DNA from: Paragonimus westermani
Taxonomy: Eukaryota; Platyhelminthes; Trematoda; Plagiorchiida; Troglotrematidae
Reading direction: 5' to 3'
Assembly: GCA_008508345.1 (NCBI GenBank)
Contig: QNGE01001711.1
Location: 15,503 to 79,502, forward strand
Length of the DNA: 64,000 nt
How positions within the stretch are numbered: position 1 is the stretch's first letter; each line of letters opens with the position of its first letter. The notes under the pieces were generated by a model. That model was not told the origin of the DNA, did no database searches, and saw nothing but the letters and a program-made list of their open reading frames with translations. The position numbers were made by a program, and so were the translations under genes. Below, one piece after another: positions 63,501-64,000 of the stretch.

Positions 63501-64000
63501 ATGACGCAAATCACGCGGCCACTTAGCAGATTAATTTTTAAGATCTTTCAAAAACGCCACTGGCTGTAGGGCTGTTTAACCTTGGTTACATGGCTGGCAG
63601 AGAGAGGACATTGTACATCACTTACCAGATATTGCCTACTGGACGAAGTACATTGTAACAACGCTTAATAGCGACCACCGACACCATGGAATTTTGTCTG
63701 TCACGTAAAGCTCTGGAGGCAACATTTTATTAATCCTCTATGGTTGTCCAGTAAGATATTTGGTAATCGAAGACGTACGTCTAACAGCAAAACTTACCGA
63801 CCTTATCCTCAAAACGAATGGGAGGTAACGCAACCTTTTAAACGCTCATATAAATTTTAACCTGATATTCTGTTGGCGAAACATTTAACATAGCAATATC
63901 TTCATAAATAGGCTAACACATGGTGGGTAGGTAGATAGTTCCAAATGTGAGATTTCCAAGGTCTTAGGTGGATTTCTGGCTCAAATAACAGAGTGCTCGA
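60576..64000. other. Non-coding or unassigned stretch
   Basis: The longest frame is 60972-61310 plus (112 codons), Cys- and Leu-rich without a motif. A-runs and T-runs are common (for example 62286-62295). No element or gene recognised up to the window end. Confidence 0.4.

Overview
This window looks like a piece of an invertebrate nuclear genome, most likely a parasitic flatworm (a trematode or a cestode). The evidence is indirect. It is AT-rich (roughly 57-60% A+T by eye), has no operons or dense coding, and its only confidently recognisable protein-coding sequence is decayed retroelement. The endonuclease, reverse transcriptase and C-terminal motifs of its LINE relics resemble the RTE/CR1-like elements common in trematodes. 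It also carries a Penelope-like element with a GIY-YIG endonuclease and a tRNA-derived SINE-like family. No complete host gene could be recognised.

Layout: 1-360 holds the C-terminal part of a LINE apurinic endonuclease on the minus strand, cut by the window edge. A tRNA-like sequence (pseudogene or SINE head) with one ambiguous base lies at 4608-4680. A 58-base hairpin is at 10730-10787, and CA/CG-rich sequence at 12060-12370. Members of one SINE-like family, with tRNA-like A and B boxes, lie at about 18785-19135, 27190-27475, 36593-36925 and 60365-60575 (minus). At 58526-58750 two 3' halves of the same family sit head to head and form a long foldback. A tandem duplication of a 610-base unit, with no difference seen, occupies 27734-28952 and carries a 73-codon open stretch in each copy.

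The densest element block runs from about 31430 to 43350. It contains a frameshifted Penelope-like element (minus, 31429-33215), a decayed LINE reverse transcriptase (minus, about 33920-34530), two inversely oriented copies of an unclassified repeat (37735-38110 and 39880-40262), and a second LINE reverse transcriptase plus C-terminus (plus, about 42350-43345). The rest is intergenic or intronic-looking sequence with only short open frames.

How it fits together: this is a graveyard of retroelements. The LINE and Penelope proteins copy RNA and nick target DNA, and SINE-like units normally depend on LINE machinery supplied from elsewhere. All protein-coding elements seen here are broken. A rough estimate from base composition (about 6% of codons are stops) predicts around one stop-to-stop frame of 145 codons or more by chance in 64 kb on six frames. 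The unrecognised 100-151-codon frames are therefore weak evidence of genes, whereas the 342-codon Penelope frame is far above chance.
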